Assembly (NCBI GenBank): GCA_034770075.1
Contig: CM068386.1
Location: 42,941,990 to 43,005,989 of the forward strand
Direction of reading: 5' to 3'
Origin: Aralia elata
Taxonomy: Eukaryota > Streptophyta > Magnoliopsida > Apiales > Araliaceae
DNA: 64,000 nucleotides
The translations under genes and the position numbers were made by a program. Of this stretch, positions 23,624-33,449 are shown piece by piece. Each line of letters begins with the position of its first letter. The stretch's first letter is position 1. Under the pieces are notes generated by a model, which was not told the DNA's origin, ran no database searches, and worked only from the letters and a program-made list of their open reading frames with translations.

Positions 23624-23840
23624 ATCAGGATAGGATAGGGCTTTTGTACCTGTACCTGCTTGGACTTATTTTTCATTTTATGCACTATGTACTGAATTCA
23701 TTTATTTATTCATGCACAGTATTTCTCTTTTATCTCTATGAACTTCATTTGCTTTATTATTAACTGTATGATGCATGCTTTTCTTATTTATGGATAGAAA
23801 ATGACCCCTGTACAGTCTTTTTGATACTATTTTCCCACAG
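23624..23840 (+). other. Spacer or intron between PMD-like and DUF7745-like genes
   Basis: Ends with a good acceptor (TATTTTCCCACAG) directly before the ATG of the second gene, after a T-rich run. This suggests either a 5'-UTR intron of gene 2 or a transcript that includes both genes. A second acceptor-like CACAG is at about 23719. Confidence 0.45.
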
Positions 23841-25386
23841 ATGTCGTCCTCAGATGCCGTGGTACGTTTGGATTTCATTCCTTCCACAGGGTTGGTTGGC
23901 AGTCTCCTCCGCTGGTTGGACAATCTATTGCCGGCCGACAGGGTCATCGCAGATGGTCTTTTGGGCCATTCTTGGTCCTTATTAACCTTTCAGGTGCCAG
24001 TGGGCTTTGTGGAGGGTATTCTGAGCTATTGGGCGCCTGCCCGTCAGGTGTTCAGGTTAGGGATGGTAGAGCTGACCCCCACCCTCGAGGAGTATGCTCG
24101 CTTCACCGGCTTGCCTTTGGATAGACCTTGCGCCAAGGTCACGGCTAGTTCCATGCGCCGTCAGTTCTTGACCTTTACCGGTTTGCGGAGGGCTATCTTG
24201 TTACCGGTGATCACATCAGACCATATGGTTCCCCTTCAGTTCTTGATTGACCGATTTGGTTCACCTGACAGTTTTCGTCTTTTCTTCGGCGATTTTTCTG
24301 TATCTGAGGAGCGCTGGGGCGCTTCAAGAGTAGACGTTCTGATGGCCTGTGTCGTCTCAGTTTTGTACTTGCCCGCAGGACCTGATCAGTTGGACATGCG
24401 AGTTGTCGCGGCTGTTCGAGCCCTTCAGGAGGATTACACCATTCTTCCCATGATATTGGCGGATACCTATATGTCAGCTTCATACTGTCAATCCTTCCGA
24501 GGCAGGGTATTCAGAGGGAGTTCGACCTTACTGTATATGTGGTTCATGAGTCATCTTAGTCCCATCGGCCATTTCCGTCGCCAAGGGTTTTGCTTCAGCC
24601 ATGACATAACCACGCAATTTTCGTTTCGTCCCGTGAGCTGTACTGATGTGGCCTCCTGGACATCATTTTTGTCTGTCATTGAGGATCCCTTTCATCTATT
24701 GGTCTACTCGGGCTATTGCTCCTTTATGAGCTTCTTGACTCACGTGCCCACCCTGGATTTCATCCCTATTGCTGGCTTGAGGGGTGTGACGACTTATCAT
24801 CCTCTGGCGGTTATGGGGCAGTTTGATCAGACATAGGATTTACACCCTTTCACGAGAGTAGCCGCCTACCGATTCCTAATATCATCCCAGACAAAGAGGG
24901 AACTACTGCGGGTATACGACCTTTGGTCTCGCAGGATCTCCGCCGAATATAGTGAGAGTTGCCACCTCCAGACATTTGCTTATGTGCAGTGGTTGCGTGG
25001 AGATTTGGATCCGGCTGGTTTGAGTCAGACTGGGGCCTTTGATGACTCTGGAGTGATTTTCCCGGAGGATACCACAGACCACCCCAAGTTGGGCTACTGA
25101 GGATACCCGACTCCACCTGGCCCTGATTACTGCTGAGGCCGAGAGGGATGCCGCTCTTGTCGAGAGAGATGATGCCATTCGGGCTAGAGACGCTGCCATT
25201 GCTGACAGAGAGGCCATTGTATTTCAGACCAGGGCAGTTGTAGATGCTCATTTTGGGACTGTCAGCCGAGCCACTGCTTTACTGGATCGTATTGATATGA
25301 TGGGGCAACAGATTGCAGGAGATGCTGATGCTTCAGATCTATCCACCACCTTGTCCATCCTGCTTCAGCTAGTTTCAGATTTGTAG
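23841..25386 (+). pseudogene. DUF7745-like gene, broken, antisense within Tat-1
   Basis: The open frame 23841-24836 (331 codons) begins MSSSDAVVRLDFIPS and contains ILSYWAPARQVFRLG, ELTPTLEEYARFTGLPLD and later DYTILPMILADTYMS. I recall this pattern from the plant-specific, transposon-associated DUF7745 family (function unknown). It ends at a TAG (24834-24836), but the same frame stays coding-like for 87 more codons (FLISSQTKRELLRVYDLW) to a TGA at 25098. From there the +1 frame continues to a TAG at 25384 with an Ala/Arg/Glu-rich probable coiled coil (AEAERDAALVERDDAIRARD). So one nonsense codon and one frameshift break an original protein of about 510 residues. It follows the PMD-like gene on the same strand. 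Confidence 0.7.
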
Positions 25387-25447
25387 ATTATTTTATTTCC
25401 TGCATAGACTATGTTAGTTTCATCGGTTATCGAAAGAGAAATCTTGT

Positions 25448-25453
25448 AATAAA
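25448..25453 (+). terminator. Candidate poly(A) signal for the antisense genes
   Basis: AATAAA 62 bases after the last stop of the second antisense gene, followed by a T/A-rich stretch. It is the first such signal downstream of the two plus-strand genes and lies before the convergent end of pol at 25898. Confidence 0.45.
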
Positions 25454-25800
25454 AGGACTTATATATACAGACATGCATTTAAATTTAGTCATTTTCCCCT
25501 TTTGTCGTATCATTGCCTTTCATTGGATCCTCGTTTCATCCAGTTGACCATGATTTTGACATTTCGCCTTCTTTCTCTTCTCAAGTCTTGATGGAGATTT
25601 GACAGATATTGCCGCACACCTTTTGATTTCTTTGGATTGAATCTCAGATTTTGGATAACTGTTTGGTTGGATCAGGGTTATGTCCTTTGGGATGAAGCTG
25701 GTTAGGCAGCTGGTTTCGGGAAGGTTTTGAGGGTGTAGGAAGGTTTTATCTGGTTATCGAAAATTGGTTTTGGTTAGGGAAAGGATTATTTTTTAAGGGA

Positions 25801-25880
25801 TCGGACCGCGCCATGATGGCTGCCTACGTACCCCCACAAGTTGGGAGATCAGGTCCTACGTAGTTCGCTCCTTCAAAGAA
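25801..25880 (-). other. Conserved twin TACGTA segment after integrase
   Basis: Just beyond the end of pol two TACGTA palindromes (25825-25830 and 25857-25862) sit 26 bases apart in a GC-richer block (GATGGCTGCCTACGTA...AGGTCCTACGTAG). From memory this block is frequent in plant Tat-lineage elements. Function unknown. Confidence 0.5.
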
Positions 25881-25897
25881 AAGGAAAGATTGACGAT

Positions 25898-26104
25898 TCA
25901 AGCGTAGAACCGCTTCACCGAGTCGGAGTTGAGAGGTTGTGGAAATACCTCCCCATCCATTTCTTGCAACATGAGGGCACCTCCGGATAACACTTTCTTA
26001 ATCACAAACGGCCCTTCCCAATTCGGGGAGAACTTCCCCTTGGCTTCGTCTTGACAAGGCATGACTCTTTTCAGCACCAAATCATTTTCTTTGAACTTCC
26101 GAGG
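25898..26104 (-). pseudogene. Integrase C-terminal segment of Tat-1, cut off by a stop
   Basis: Continues the integrase frame after a TGA at 26105-26107. It contains DLVLKRVMP... and FSPNWEGPFVIKKVLSGGAL, the GPY/F-type C-terminal module of Ty3 integrases, and ends at a stop at 25898. The lost codon follows ...YDKRI and precedes PRKF, where an Arg (CGA) is plausible, so C-to-T decay may explain the stop. Confidence 0.8.
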
Positions 26105-27349
26105 TCATATCCTTTTGTCATATGATCGAGAGATCCTTTGTTGATATAACTGACCGTGCCAAACCGCAACCACCCTTCTTTCATCAATTAGGGCCAATTG
26201 GTTGTATCGACTTTGCATCCAATCCTCCTCGCTTATCTGAGCATCGATCACTATTCTGAGGGACGCCATTTCAACCTCAATTGGCAGAACGGCCTCCATT
26301 CCATACACCAAAGCGTAAGGGGTTGCCCCTGTAGAAGTACGCGTTGATGTTCGGTACGCCAGCAGGGTGAGGGGTAACAAATCCGGCCATCCCCGATGAT
26401 TAGCAGACATTTTGGCCATGATCTTCTTGATATTTTTATTTGCAGCCTCCACTGCCCCATTCATCTTAGGACAGTAAATGACGGAATTGAGGTGCTTGAT
26501 CTTAAACTGGTCACACAGTCCCTTCATGAGGGCGTTGTTTAAATTCTTGGCATTGTCAGAGACCAAAACCTCAGGTTGTCCGTATCGACAAATGACATTA
26601 TTCCTGATGAAACCGACGATGACCTCCTGAGTTACCTTGGGGAAAGAAGCTGCCTCTACCCATTTGGTGAAATAATCGATCATGACGAAAATGAATCGGT
26701 GTCCGTTGCTCGCTTTGGGCTCTATTGGTCCGATTACATCCATTCCCCACATTGAAAATGGCCACGGGGAGATCATACAGTGCAGTTCATTGGGAGGCGT
26801 ATGGATCACATTACCGTGCGCCTGACATTGGTAACACCGTTTGACATGATCATCGCAATCGGCCTTCAGCGTTAACCAATAATGCCCTGTCCTCAAGATC
26901 TTTTTGGCCAGCATCGGTCCACTCATATATGGCCCACACACTCCACCATGGATTTCATTCATAATCTTTTGGGCCTGCGTTTCATCTACGCACTGCAACA
27001 GTCCCAACCCAACATCCCTTTTGTAGAGTGAATCCCCACTCAGGTAAAATTTCATCGCCATCTTTTGAATTCTCATTCTCTTAGTTCGACTTGCCTGGTC
27101 GGGAATGGACCTATCTCTCAGATATTCCCTTATGTCGTGATACCAGGGCTGCTTTGGCAACACCACCTCGTCTGATAACATTGCCACATGTTCCTCATAC
27201 GCCGGAGCATTCCGTACTGCTATCTCAATCTGTGGATTATCCCTGTTTTTGATTACGTGGATTAAGGAGGCCAGAGTTGCCAATGCATCGGTAAGGTCAT
27301 TCCGTCCCCGGGGAATATGGCGGAAAGTGATGTCTTCGAACTCTTGCAT
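26105..27349 (-). CDS. Integrase of Tat-1 (pol fragment)
   Basis: Open frame of 414 residues. The start is the tail of the second RNase H (MQEFEDITFRHIPR, DALATLAS). The zinc-binding region is at about residues 134-176 (GVCGPYMSGPMLAKK, CYQCQ). The catalytic core has Asp near 204 (WGMDVIGP), Asp near 264 (LVSDNAKN) and Glu near 301 (NGAVEAANK): the D,D35E spacing is kept. Integrase inserts the cDNA into host DNA. Upstream a TAG (27353-27355) separates it from the RNase H frame, and a TGA (26105-26107) removes the C-terminal module, so it is unlikely to be made as a whole enzyme. Confidence 0.9.
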   Translation of the reverse strand: MQEFEDITFRHIPRGRNDLTDALATLASLIHVIKNRDNPQIEIAVRNAPAYEEHVAMLSDEVVLPKQPWYHDIREYLRDRSIPDQASRTKRMRIQKMAMKFYLSGDSLYKRDVGLGLLQCVDETQAQKIMNEIHGGVCGPYMSGPMLAKKILRTGHYWLTLKADCDDHVKRCYQCQAHGNVIHTPPNELHCMISPWPFSMWGMDVIGPIEPKASNGHRFIFVMIDYFTKWVEAASFPKVTQEVIVGFIRNNVICRYGQPEVLVSDNAKNLNNALMKGLCDQFKIKHLNSVIYCPKMNGAVEAANKNIKKIMAKMSANHRGWPDLLPLTLLAYRTSTRTSTGATPYALVYGMEAVLPIEVEMASLRIVIDAQISEEDWMQSRYNQLALIDERRVVAVWHGQLYQQRISRSYDKRI

Positions 27350-27352
27350 CAG

Positions 27353-28528
27353 CTAGGTAACACAACGATGGTATGGAAGTAACCGAAGCTCTTTAGTGTT
27401 GTACACCCCGATCGCTTGTCTGATTACCAGTTCTGAATCCCCAAACACTGCTAGCCTCTTCACTCCCATGTCGCGGGCCAAGCGGAGTCCCAAGATACAT
27501 CCCTCGTATTCAGCAGTGTTGTTCGAATTGCTGAAACGCAGTTTAGTGGCCACGGGGTATTGTTCTCCGGTGATAGAGACTAAGACCGCTCCGGCTCCTG
27601 CCCCCTCGGCATTCATGGCACCATCAAAATACAGCTTCCAGAACTGTCCCTCGTCATCACATTTCTCGCGTGATACCCAAAATATATCTTCGCCCGGAAG
27701 AGGAGTTTCCAAGGGCTCCATCCCTCCTGACGGGGTTTCTGCCAACTGATTTGCAATTCCCTGCCCTTTCATGGCCTTCTGAGTCACGTACACTATGTCG
27801 AACTGTTGTAAGATCAACTGCCATCTTGACAACCGACAATTCAGCATGGGCCTTTCAAAAATATATTTCAGGGGATCCATTCTTGATATCAGGTACGTCG
27901 TATGCCCATGGAGGTAGTGCTGTAATCTCCCTGCGGCCCAGGCCAGAGCACAACAAGTTTTTTTGATGGGAGTGTAATTTTGTTCACATTGGCTAAATCT
28001 TTTGCTGAGGTAATAGATGGCCTGCTCTTTACCTGCGTCATTCTTTTGTCCCAGCATACATCCCATCGCGATGGCATTGACCGATATATACATAAACAGA
28101 GGGATCCCATCCTTCGGGGGTACCAGCACTGGTGCCTCTGCCAGCTGCTTTTTAATGGTTTGAAAAGCCTTCTGACATTGTCCATTCCACTCCTGGGAAG
28201 CCCCCTTTCTTAACAGTTTGAAAATGGGCTCACATGTAGTCGTCAAGTGGGATATAAAACGGCTGATAAAGTTTATCCTCCCGAGGAATCCTCTTATCTC
28301 CTTCTCTATGTGAGGCGCCAGCATATCCACAATGGCCTTAATCTTTGCTGGATCCAACTCAATGCCCCGATCACTAACCAGGAATCCCAAGAGCTTACCC
28401 GACTGCACTCCGAAAGCACACTTGGCCGGATTGAGTTTTAAATTATACTTTCTGAGCCGATCGAATAGCTTTTTGAGATGGGTTATATGGTCAGATTCTA
28501 CCTTCGATTTCACAATAATGTCATCCAC
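27353..28528 (-). CDS. RT thumb, degenerate RNase H and second (archaeal-type) RNase H of Tat-1
   Basis: Open frame of 391 residues that begins with the VDD of the RT active site. Then come FLGFLVSDRGIELDPAK (RT end) and a degenerate Ty3 RNase H (FMYISVNAIAMGCMLGQ, where an Asp is expected early on; HYLHGHTTYLISRMDPLKYI). From about residue 300 follows a second RNase H with intact acidic residues: YFDGAM, NNTAEYEG and FGDSELV. Two RNase H domains in series are a hallmark of the Tat lineage. The final part of the second domain (DALATLAS) lies beyond a TAG at 27353-27355. Confidence 0.9.
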   Translation of the reverse strand: MDDIIVKSKVESDHITHLKKLFDRLRKYNLKLNPAKCAFGVQSGKLLGFLVSDRGIELDPAKIKAIVDMLAPHIEKEIRGFLGRINFISRFISHLTTTCEPIFKLLRKGASQEWNGQCQKAFQTIKKQLAEAPVLVPPKDGIPLFMYISVNAIAMGCMLGQKNDAGKEQAIYYLSKRFSQCEQNYTPIKKTCCALAWAAGRLQHYLHGHTTYLISRMDPLKYIFERPMLNCRLSRWQLILQQFDIVYVTQKAMKGQGIANQLAETPSGGMEPLETPLPGEDIFWVSREKCDDEGQFWKLYFDGAMNAEGAGAGAVLVSITGEQYPVATKLRFSNSNNTAEYEGCILGLRLARDMGVKRLAVFGDSELVIRQAIGVYNTKELRLLPYHRCVT

Positions 28529-29372
28529 TTAGACCTCTATCTCCTTGTGCATCATATCGTGGAATAGGGCCATCATGGCTCTCTGATAAGTAGCCCCCGC
28601 ATTTGTGAGACCAAAAGCCAATCGTCTGTAGCAGAAAGTGCCCCAAGGGGTGATGAATGCGGTCTTTTCCCGATCTTCTTCCGCCACCATTATCTGATGA
28701 TATCCCGCGAAGCAATCCACAAAAGAGTACATTTCGTACTGGGCTGTGTTATCCACCAGGATGTGTATGAAAGGCACCGGGAAGTTATCTTTGAGACTGG
28801 CCTTGTTTAGATCTCTGTAGTCTACACATACCCTCACCTTTCCTCCAGGCTTAGCCACTGGGACTACATTGGATAGCCATTCCGGGTAAGTGGACACCAT
28901 AATGATTCCCGCCCTGAACTGCTTGATGATCTCTTCCTTTACTTTTAAGCTCCACTCCGGTTTCAACTTTCTTAATTTTTGCTTGATAGGCCTGAAACCC
29001 TCCTTGATGGGTAATCGGTGTACCACAATGTCGGTGGACAATCCGATCATATCCTCATAAGACCAGGCAAAGACATCCTCATATTGTTTTAGCAACTCAG
29101 TCATTTCGGCTTTTTGGTTGGGGATAAGGTCCGTCCCTATCTTGAGTTCTTTTGGCTTGTCAGGGGTTCCAATATCAATGGTGACGGTTTGGTCCAAGTT
29201 GGGTTTGGGTTTATCCTCGACCCATCCTTTGATCTCGTCAGGCGCGTCATCGTAATCTTTCTCATCTTGTTCAATGCCCATTAAATCGAAATCCAGCTCA
29301 ATGTCAAAATCATAATCATCATTCAAATTTGAAAGACCATTTGTTAGGCAAGGATTACTCAAATTGGTACAC
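28529..29372 (-). CDS. Reverse transcriptase N-terminal half of Tat-1
   Basis: Coding sequence from the predicted intron acceptor at 29372 to a TAA at 28529-28531. It includes an acidic linker, FAWSYEDMIGLS, VHRLPIKEGFRPIKQ, VCVDYRDLNKA, the palm Asp in SFVDCFAGYHQI and FGLTNAGATYQR. The frame ends at KEIEV, and the next codon, expected to be the Tyr of YVDD, is the stop TAA. Tat-2 keeps that Tyr (54241-54243). The frame is open upstream to 29440, but 29373-29440 probably belongs to an intron. Confidence 0.9.
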
Positions 29373-29541
29373 CTGACATGAAACAAAATACTTGTCATAT
29401 ATAAATCATTTTTCATGACGATCGCATTTTCAAATAACATGAAGAAACGACATAATTATGCAGAAATAAAACAATCAACAAAAATAAAACTTCTTCATTC
29501 CCCCATCTTCTGGGGTCTACCACCTTGACATCGGGTTTTAC
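29373..29541 (-). other. Predicted intron between protease and RT of Tat-1
   Basis: On the minus strand the donor is ACAAGG|GTAAAA (first intron base 29541) and the acceptor is TTTCATGTCAG (last intron base 29373), giving 169 bp. Removal takes out the stop at 29538-29540 and puts the gag-protease frame in register with the RT frame through a split Gly codon. Ogre elements of the same lineage are known to have an intron at this place. There is no transcript evidence here. Confidence 0.65.
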
Positions 29542-32500
29542 CCTTGTTTGGATATTACTGGTTTCATGGTCCAGTTGTCGACGGTCAGGTCAGATGAAAT
29601 GCGCTGGATAAAAGGGGGCTTTACATCGGATACCTCCCCGATGATTACGGATACGTCGCCCAAGTCCTCCTTCCTATCCTCTCCAAGAATAGTCAGCCCT
29701 GCCCAATTGATGACAGGCACAACCTGTTGGGCTTCCGGTGGTGCGATAATATTCGTCCCCTCCCTACTGCTTGTTGATTGTCCGGGGATGTAGCACTTGG
29801 TTTCAAACTCCTTTGCGACCTCTTGCAGGAAACTTTCCCTCCGGGCTGACCCATCACGTGCGGGGGTTAATTCTTCATTCCCTGCCCCAATCACAGGTTC
29901 GCTGATCCCCTGCTCATTGTCGACTTTGGTCACTAGACTGCCAGCTAGTCGAGTCGGAGCCGTACCCCGATGGTGTCTCCGTGCTACGCCCTCATGGTAT
30001 CCCAACCCTGCTTTGCCTATCTGCTGTGGTAGGTGGATGGGCTCGGTGATTCCTTGACTGCTCCTTCCTAACCCCTGTCCAGGCTGGAAGTTCATTTTTA
30101 TCATTTCCTTTGCCACAAAGGTAAGTTCGGGAGAGACCCTAGGTTTTACAGCTGGAGCTCCCAGGCATCTATAGTGGGGAGTGCTAATCTCCAGTGCTTG
30201 GAAGCTGGCAGGTGCCGCCGACTCATCCACATTGATCACTGGCAGGCCACTCCTAGGAGGAGAAGGGTCATCACATTCGGCCGAGATGGTTACCAGATTC
30301 CCATCAATGATTAACTTGATTTGTTGGTGGAGTGTAGAAGGAACTGCCCCGGCCATGTGTATCCACGGCCTCCCCAATAACATGTTATAATTGGCTGCAA
30401 TATCTAGGACCTGGAAAGATATATCAAAAGTACAGGGTCCTATCTCCATTGGCAACTCGATTTCTCCCATTGTATCCCTCCGGGAACCATCGAAAGCTCG
30501 TACCACCACATGACTGGCCCGTAGGCGCTTGGGATTGATGTTCATCTTCTGCAAGGTACTGAGGGGACAGATATTCAATGCCGATCCTCCATCAATCAGC
30601 ACCCCATTCATTATATAACCCGAGGAGATTACCGCAATATGTAGCGGTTTTCGGTGTCCCCTTCCCTCCTTGGGTATGTCTTCATCCGTAAAGGATATTG
30701 CATCGCCTTCCAATAGGTGGCCCACCAGCTGGCCGAAACCCTCCTCACTAATTTCTTTGGGCACGTATGCCTCCTCCAGAACCTTCGTCAGGGTTTTGCA
30801 ATGCTCACTGGATGACAACACCAAGTCCATGACTGATGTTAGGGCTGACTCCTCATTTAAAATCTGGATCCCCCTTGTTTCCGGGTGATCCATCCTTCTC
30901 AAGAATTCTATGGCCCTTTCTTCGGAAATCTCTTCATTTTTCCTCCTTTGGCTATCCAGGACTCGCCCGGGAAGATATAAGGGGTTCCCCTTTGTCGTCA
31001 CAGAAGCACAACTGGCCGCTTCCTCTGGCATTCCCCCATAATTCCAGGGTACAGTCTTTAGACTACTGATAGGGATTTGCGGCCTTGCCGCAAGGATGAT
31101 GGGCCTCGGAGCCGTCAACTTGACAGGTCCCTCTGTGCTATTCGTACTTACCCCTATCAACCTGATGGGCGCTACCCTTGCACTCCCATGATCATGTATC
31201 ACGTTGATCATTTCCTCAATTTTCTGCACATAGTTCAACCTTGGCGGCCCTCCTGCTTCACTCGCCTCCATCGCATTGACTCCCCCTCCATCATGTCTTG
31301 GCAGGGGATTTACCTTAACATTCGGGGAGTCTGGCTGTTCCACCACAATTTCCCCACTGTCAATCAGGTTTTGGATTCGATGCTTCAACGTCCAACAGTC
31401 TTGTGTATAATGGCCAGGGGAACTGGAGTGGTATGCACATCGCTTGCTCGGGTCAAACCTTCTACCCTTTGGGTCACTCGGGGGTGCCAAACCAACTATC
31501 TTCTTTTGGGCTACTAATACTGCTAATACCCGTTCAAGCGGTTCCCCGAGCGGGGTGAATACTCGATTTTGCGAGGCCTCATATCTTCTTCGCCCCTCTG
31601 CCCTTTGATCTGTGAAGTTTGGCTGTCGGGATGGCCCTACCCTCTGCACCTGTACCGGAAGATGGCTTTCTGTTTTTCTGGATGACCCCTGTAGGATGAG
31701 GGAGACATCCTCCTTCTTCTTCTTTTGGACCCTCCGGGAAGTGCTGCCATAGTTTTCATTCTGTATTTGCTCGGCAGCAGTTTCTAAAGCAGTAAAATCC
31801 CGGATTTTACCCGATTTCAATCCCATATCTACCATCTCTCCATGTTTAATCATTTCAGCAAAGGGTCTTCCAATCCCCGAAATGACTCGTTCATAATACG
31901 GTGCCTCCTGAATGACTACAAAAGTCATCACCATCTCCGATTCGCTCATCGGGGGGTTCACCTGTGCGGCCATGCCCCTCCATCGTTGCGCATATTCCCT
32001 GAAGGATTCCCTAGGTTGCTTCTTAACCTTTGTCATTTGGTACCTGTCAGGGGCCATTTGGGCCTGAAAGCTGTATTGGGTTAAGAAGGTATGGGCCAGT
32101 TCCTCCCAGTTGTGGATTCGGGCGTTATCAAGGCGGGCATACCAGATTCTTGCCTCCCCCGTTAAGCTTTTCTGGAACAGCTGCATTCTCAACCCTTCAT
32201 CCTCGGCATAAGACCCGAGCTCTCCAATGTATATTTTCAAGTGTGTGTAGGGGTCTCCCTTTCCATTGTATTTTTCAAACTCGGGGATTTTAAATTTCTC
32301 CGGGTATCTGGCTCCGGGGAAGACACATAAATCTGAATAATTAACCCTGCCGAGGGACCCTAAGCCCTTCATAGATTGGATGGTTTCCTCCATTTGTCTC
32401 ATTTTCTTTCGCAGGTCATCTGTATCTCCCTCCTCCGGGATAGTAATCACTGTCTTGTTGGGTATGGGAACGGCCTTTGGGATGACTGGCTCGTCCTTGA

Positions 32501-32711
32501 ATTGGGATTGGTCTTCCTTAAACAGGTTTGTACCATTTTTAGGAGGATTCGGGTCACCCCCCGGCGGTGGAATATTGTGCGGTCCTTGGTTTGGCGGATC
32601 GTGTCTGATTAGGAACTGCTCTCTTAGCATTGTGGCCATTTCCATCATCTGCTTTTTAAAGTCATCAAACTCTTCCCGAGATATGGAACTATGATTTGGA
32701 AGATCAGCCAT
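29538..32711 (-). CDS. Gag-protease-G-patch polyprotein of Tat-1
   Basis: Intact 1057-residue frame starting MADLPNHSS. A coiled-coil-like start (about 10-35, 98-118) is followed by the gag domain (about 150-330; GDPYTHLKIYIG, LTGEARIWYARL, FREYAQRWR). A Cys/His motif follows near 424-437 (CAYHSSSPGHYTQDC). The retropepsin-like active site VLIDGGSALNICP lies near 705-715, and LLGRPWIH comes later in the domain. A G-patch (MIKMNFQPGQGLGRSSQG) lies near 866-905. Gag builds the particle, protease cuts the polyprotein, and the G-patch is an RNA-binding module typical of this lineage. It is the only gag-pol part without a stop. Confidence 0.93.
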   Translation of the reverse strand: MADLPNHSSISREEFDDFKKQMMEMATMLREQFLIRHDPPNQGPHNIPPPGGDPNPPKNGTNLFKEDQSQFKDEPVIPKAVPIPNKTVITIPEEGDTDDLRKKMRQMEETIQSMKGLGSLGRVNYSDLCVFPGARYPEKFKIPEFEKYNGKGDPYTHLKIYIGELGSYAEDEGLRMQLFQKSLTGEARIWYARLDNARIHNWEELAHTFLTQYSFQAQMAPDRYQMTKVKKQPRESFREYAQRWRGMAAQVNPPMSESEMVMTFVVIQEAPYYERVISGIGRPFAEMIKHGEMVDMGLKSGKIRDFTALETAAEQIQNENYGSTSRRVQKKKKEDVSLILQGSSRKTESHLPVQVQRVGPSRQPNFTDQRAEGRRRYEASQNRVFTPLGEPLERVLAVLVAQKKIVGLAPPSDPKGRRFDPSKRCAYHSSSPGHYTQDCWTLKHRIQNLIDSGEIVVEQPDSPNVKVNPLPRHDGGGVNAMEASEAGGPPRLNYVQKIEEMINVIHDHGSARVAPIRLIGVSTNSTEGPVKLTAPRPIILAARPQIPISSLKTVPWNYGGMPEEAASCASVTTKGNPLYLPGRVLDSQRRKNEEISEERAIEFLRRMDHPETRGIQILNEESALTSVMDLVLSSSEHCKTLTKVLEEAYVPKEISEEGFGQLVGHLLEGDAISFTDEDIPKEGRGHRKPLHIAVISSGYIMNGVLIDGGSALNICPLSTLQKMNINPKRLRASHVVVRAFDGSRRDTMGEIELPMEIGPCTFDISFQVLDIAANYNMLLGRPWIHMAGAVPSTLHQQIKLIIDGNLVTISAECDDPSPPRSGLPVINVDESAAPASFQALEISTPHYRCLGAPAVKPRVSPELTFVAKEMIKMNFQPGQGLGRSSQGITEPIHLPQQIGKAGLGYHEGVARRHHRGTAPTRLAGSLVTKVDNEQGISEPVIGAGNEELTPARDGSARRESFLQEVAKEFETKCYIPGQSTSSREGTNIIAPPEAQQVVPVINWAGLTILGEDRKEDLGDVSVIIGEVSDVKPPFIQRISSDLTVDNWTMKPVISKQG

Positions 32712-33429
32712 TTCAGAGGTAGAGACCTGGGCTTTCTTAGACCGCGAACGGGTTTGAGGAGCAATCCTACAGAAACAATGGTTCGAAGTTTAGTCTTGGG
32801 GAGTAAAAAATGTGGATGCATGCTGAAGCTGTAATTTTTGGTGTTTAGGGGTTTTTTAATCTTTCCCTGCAAAACAGAAAGTTAGTAGTCCTCTAATGCA
32901 ATGACAAATGCTAAACATGGCTTTATTATGCTCCTCAACCGTTCCCTGTAAAAGATAGAGGTTAGTAATTTCTTCTTGACGAACAGGGAGGTATGAGATC
33001 ATGACATTTAGCGTGCAATGTAAAAAGGCATGAAGAAACTTTTCCTGCGTAGGGTTAATCTGAGGCTGACCTATCCTAGGGTTACTCTCACGGGCTTTTC
33101 GGCATGAAGGTCCCCAAATCTTCGCAATCTACTCGTCTGAGCCCTTTCGATTGGAGCGGATTTGGGTGGTGCGTTTCCTGAGCCATCTCCGGGGAGTAGC
33201 CCCTTCGAGTCCAGTAATAAGCAACCGACAGGTTCACATTCATCGTCCTCACCGTATGCAAATGATTACTCAAAAGAAAAGCAATTCCATTCAATCATTC
33301 ATTCATTGGGCAAAAACACACATTTACACAACAAAAATAAAAATCAAAATATCGCACGCACACACATTTCATGAATTTTAAAAGGATAGGATAGCATCAA
33401 GACCTGTACGCGGCTTAAGCCCTCTAATC
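32712..33429 (-). other. 5' untranslated leader of Tat-1
   Basis: Sequence between primer binding site and gag start, read on the minus strand. I see no long coding frame with a recognisable product. Confidence 0.6.
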
Positions 33430-33447
33430 TCCCCAGCAGAGTCGTCA
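33430..33447 (-). other. Primer binding site of Tat-1
   Basis: Minus strand TGACGACTCTGCTGGGGA, two bases from the LTR end at 33450. From memory it resembles the tRNA-Arg-type primer site reported for Ogre/Tat elements (TGGCGACTCTGCTGGGGA) with one change; the tRNA assignment was not verified. Confidence 0.7.
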
Positions 33448-33449
33448 GC

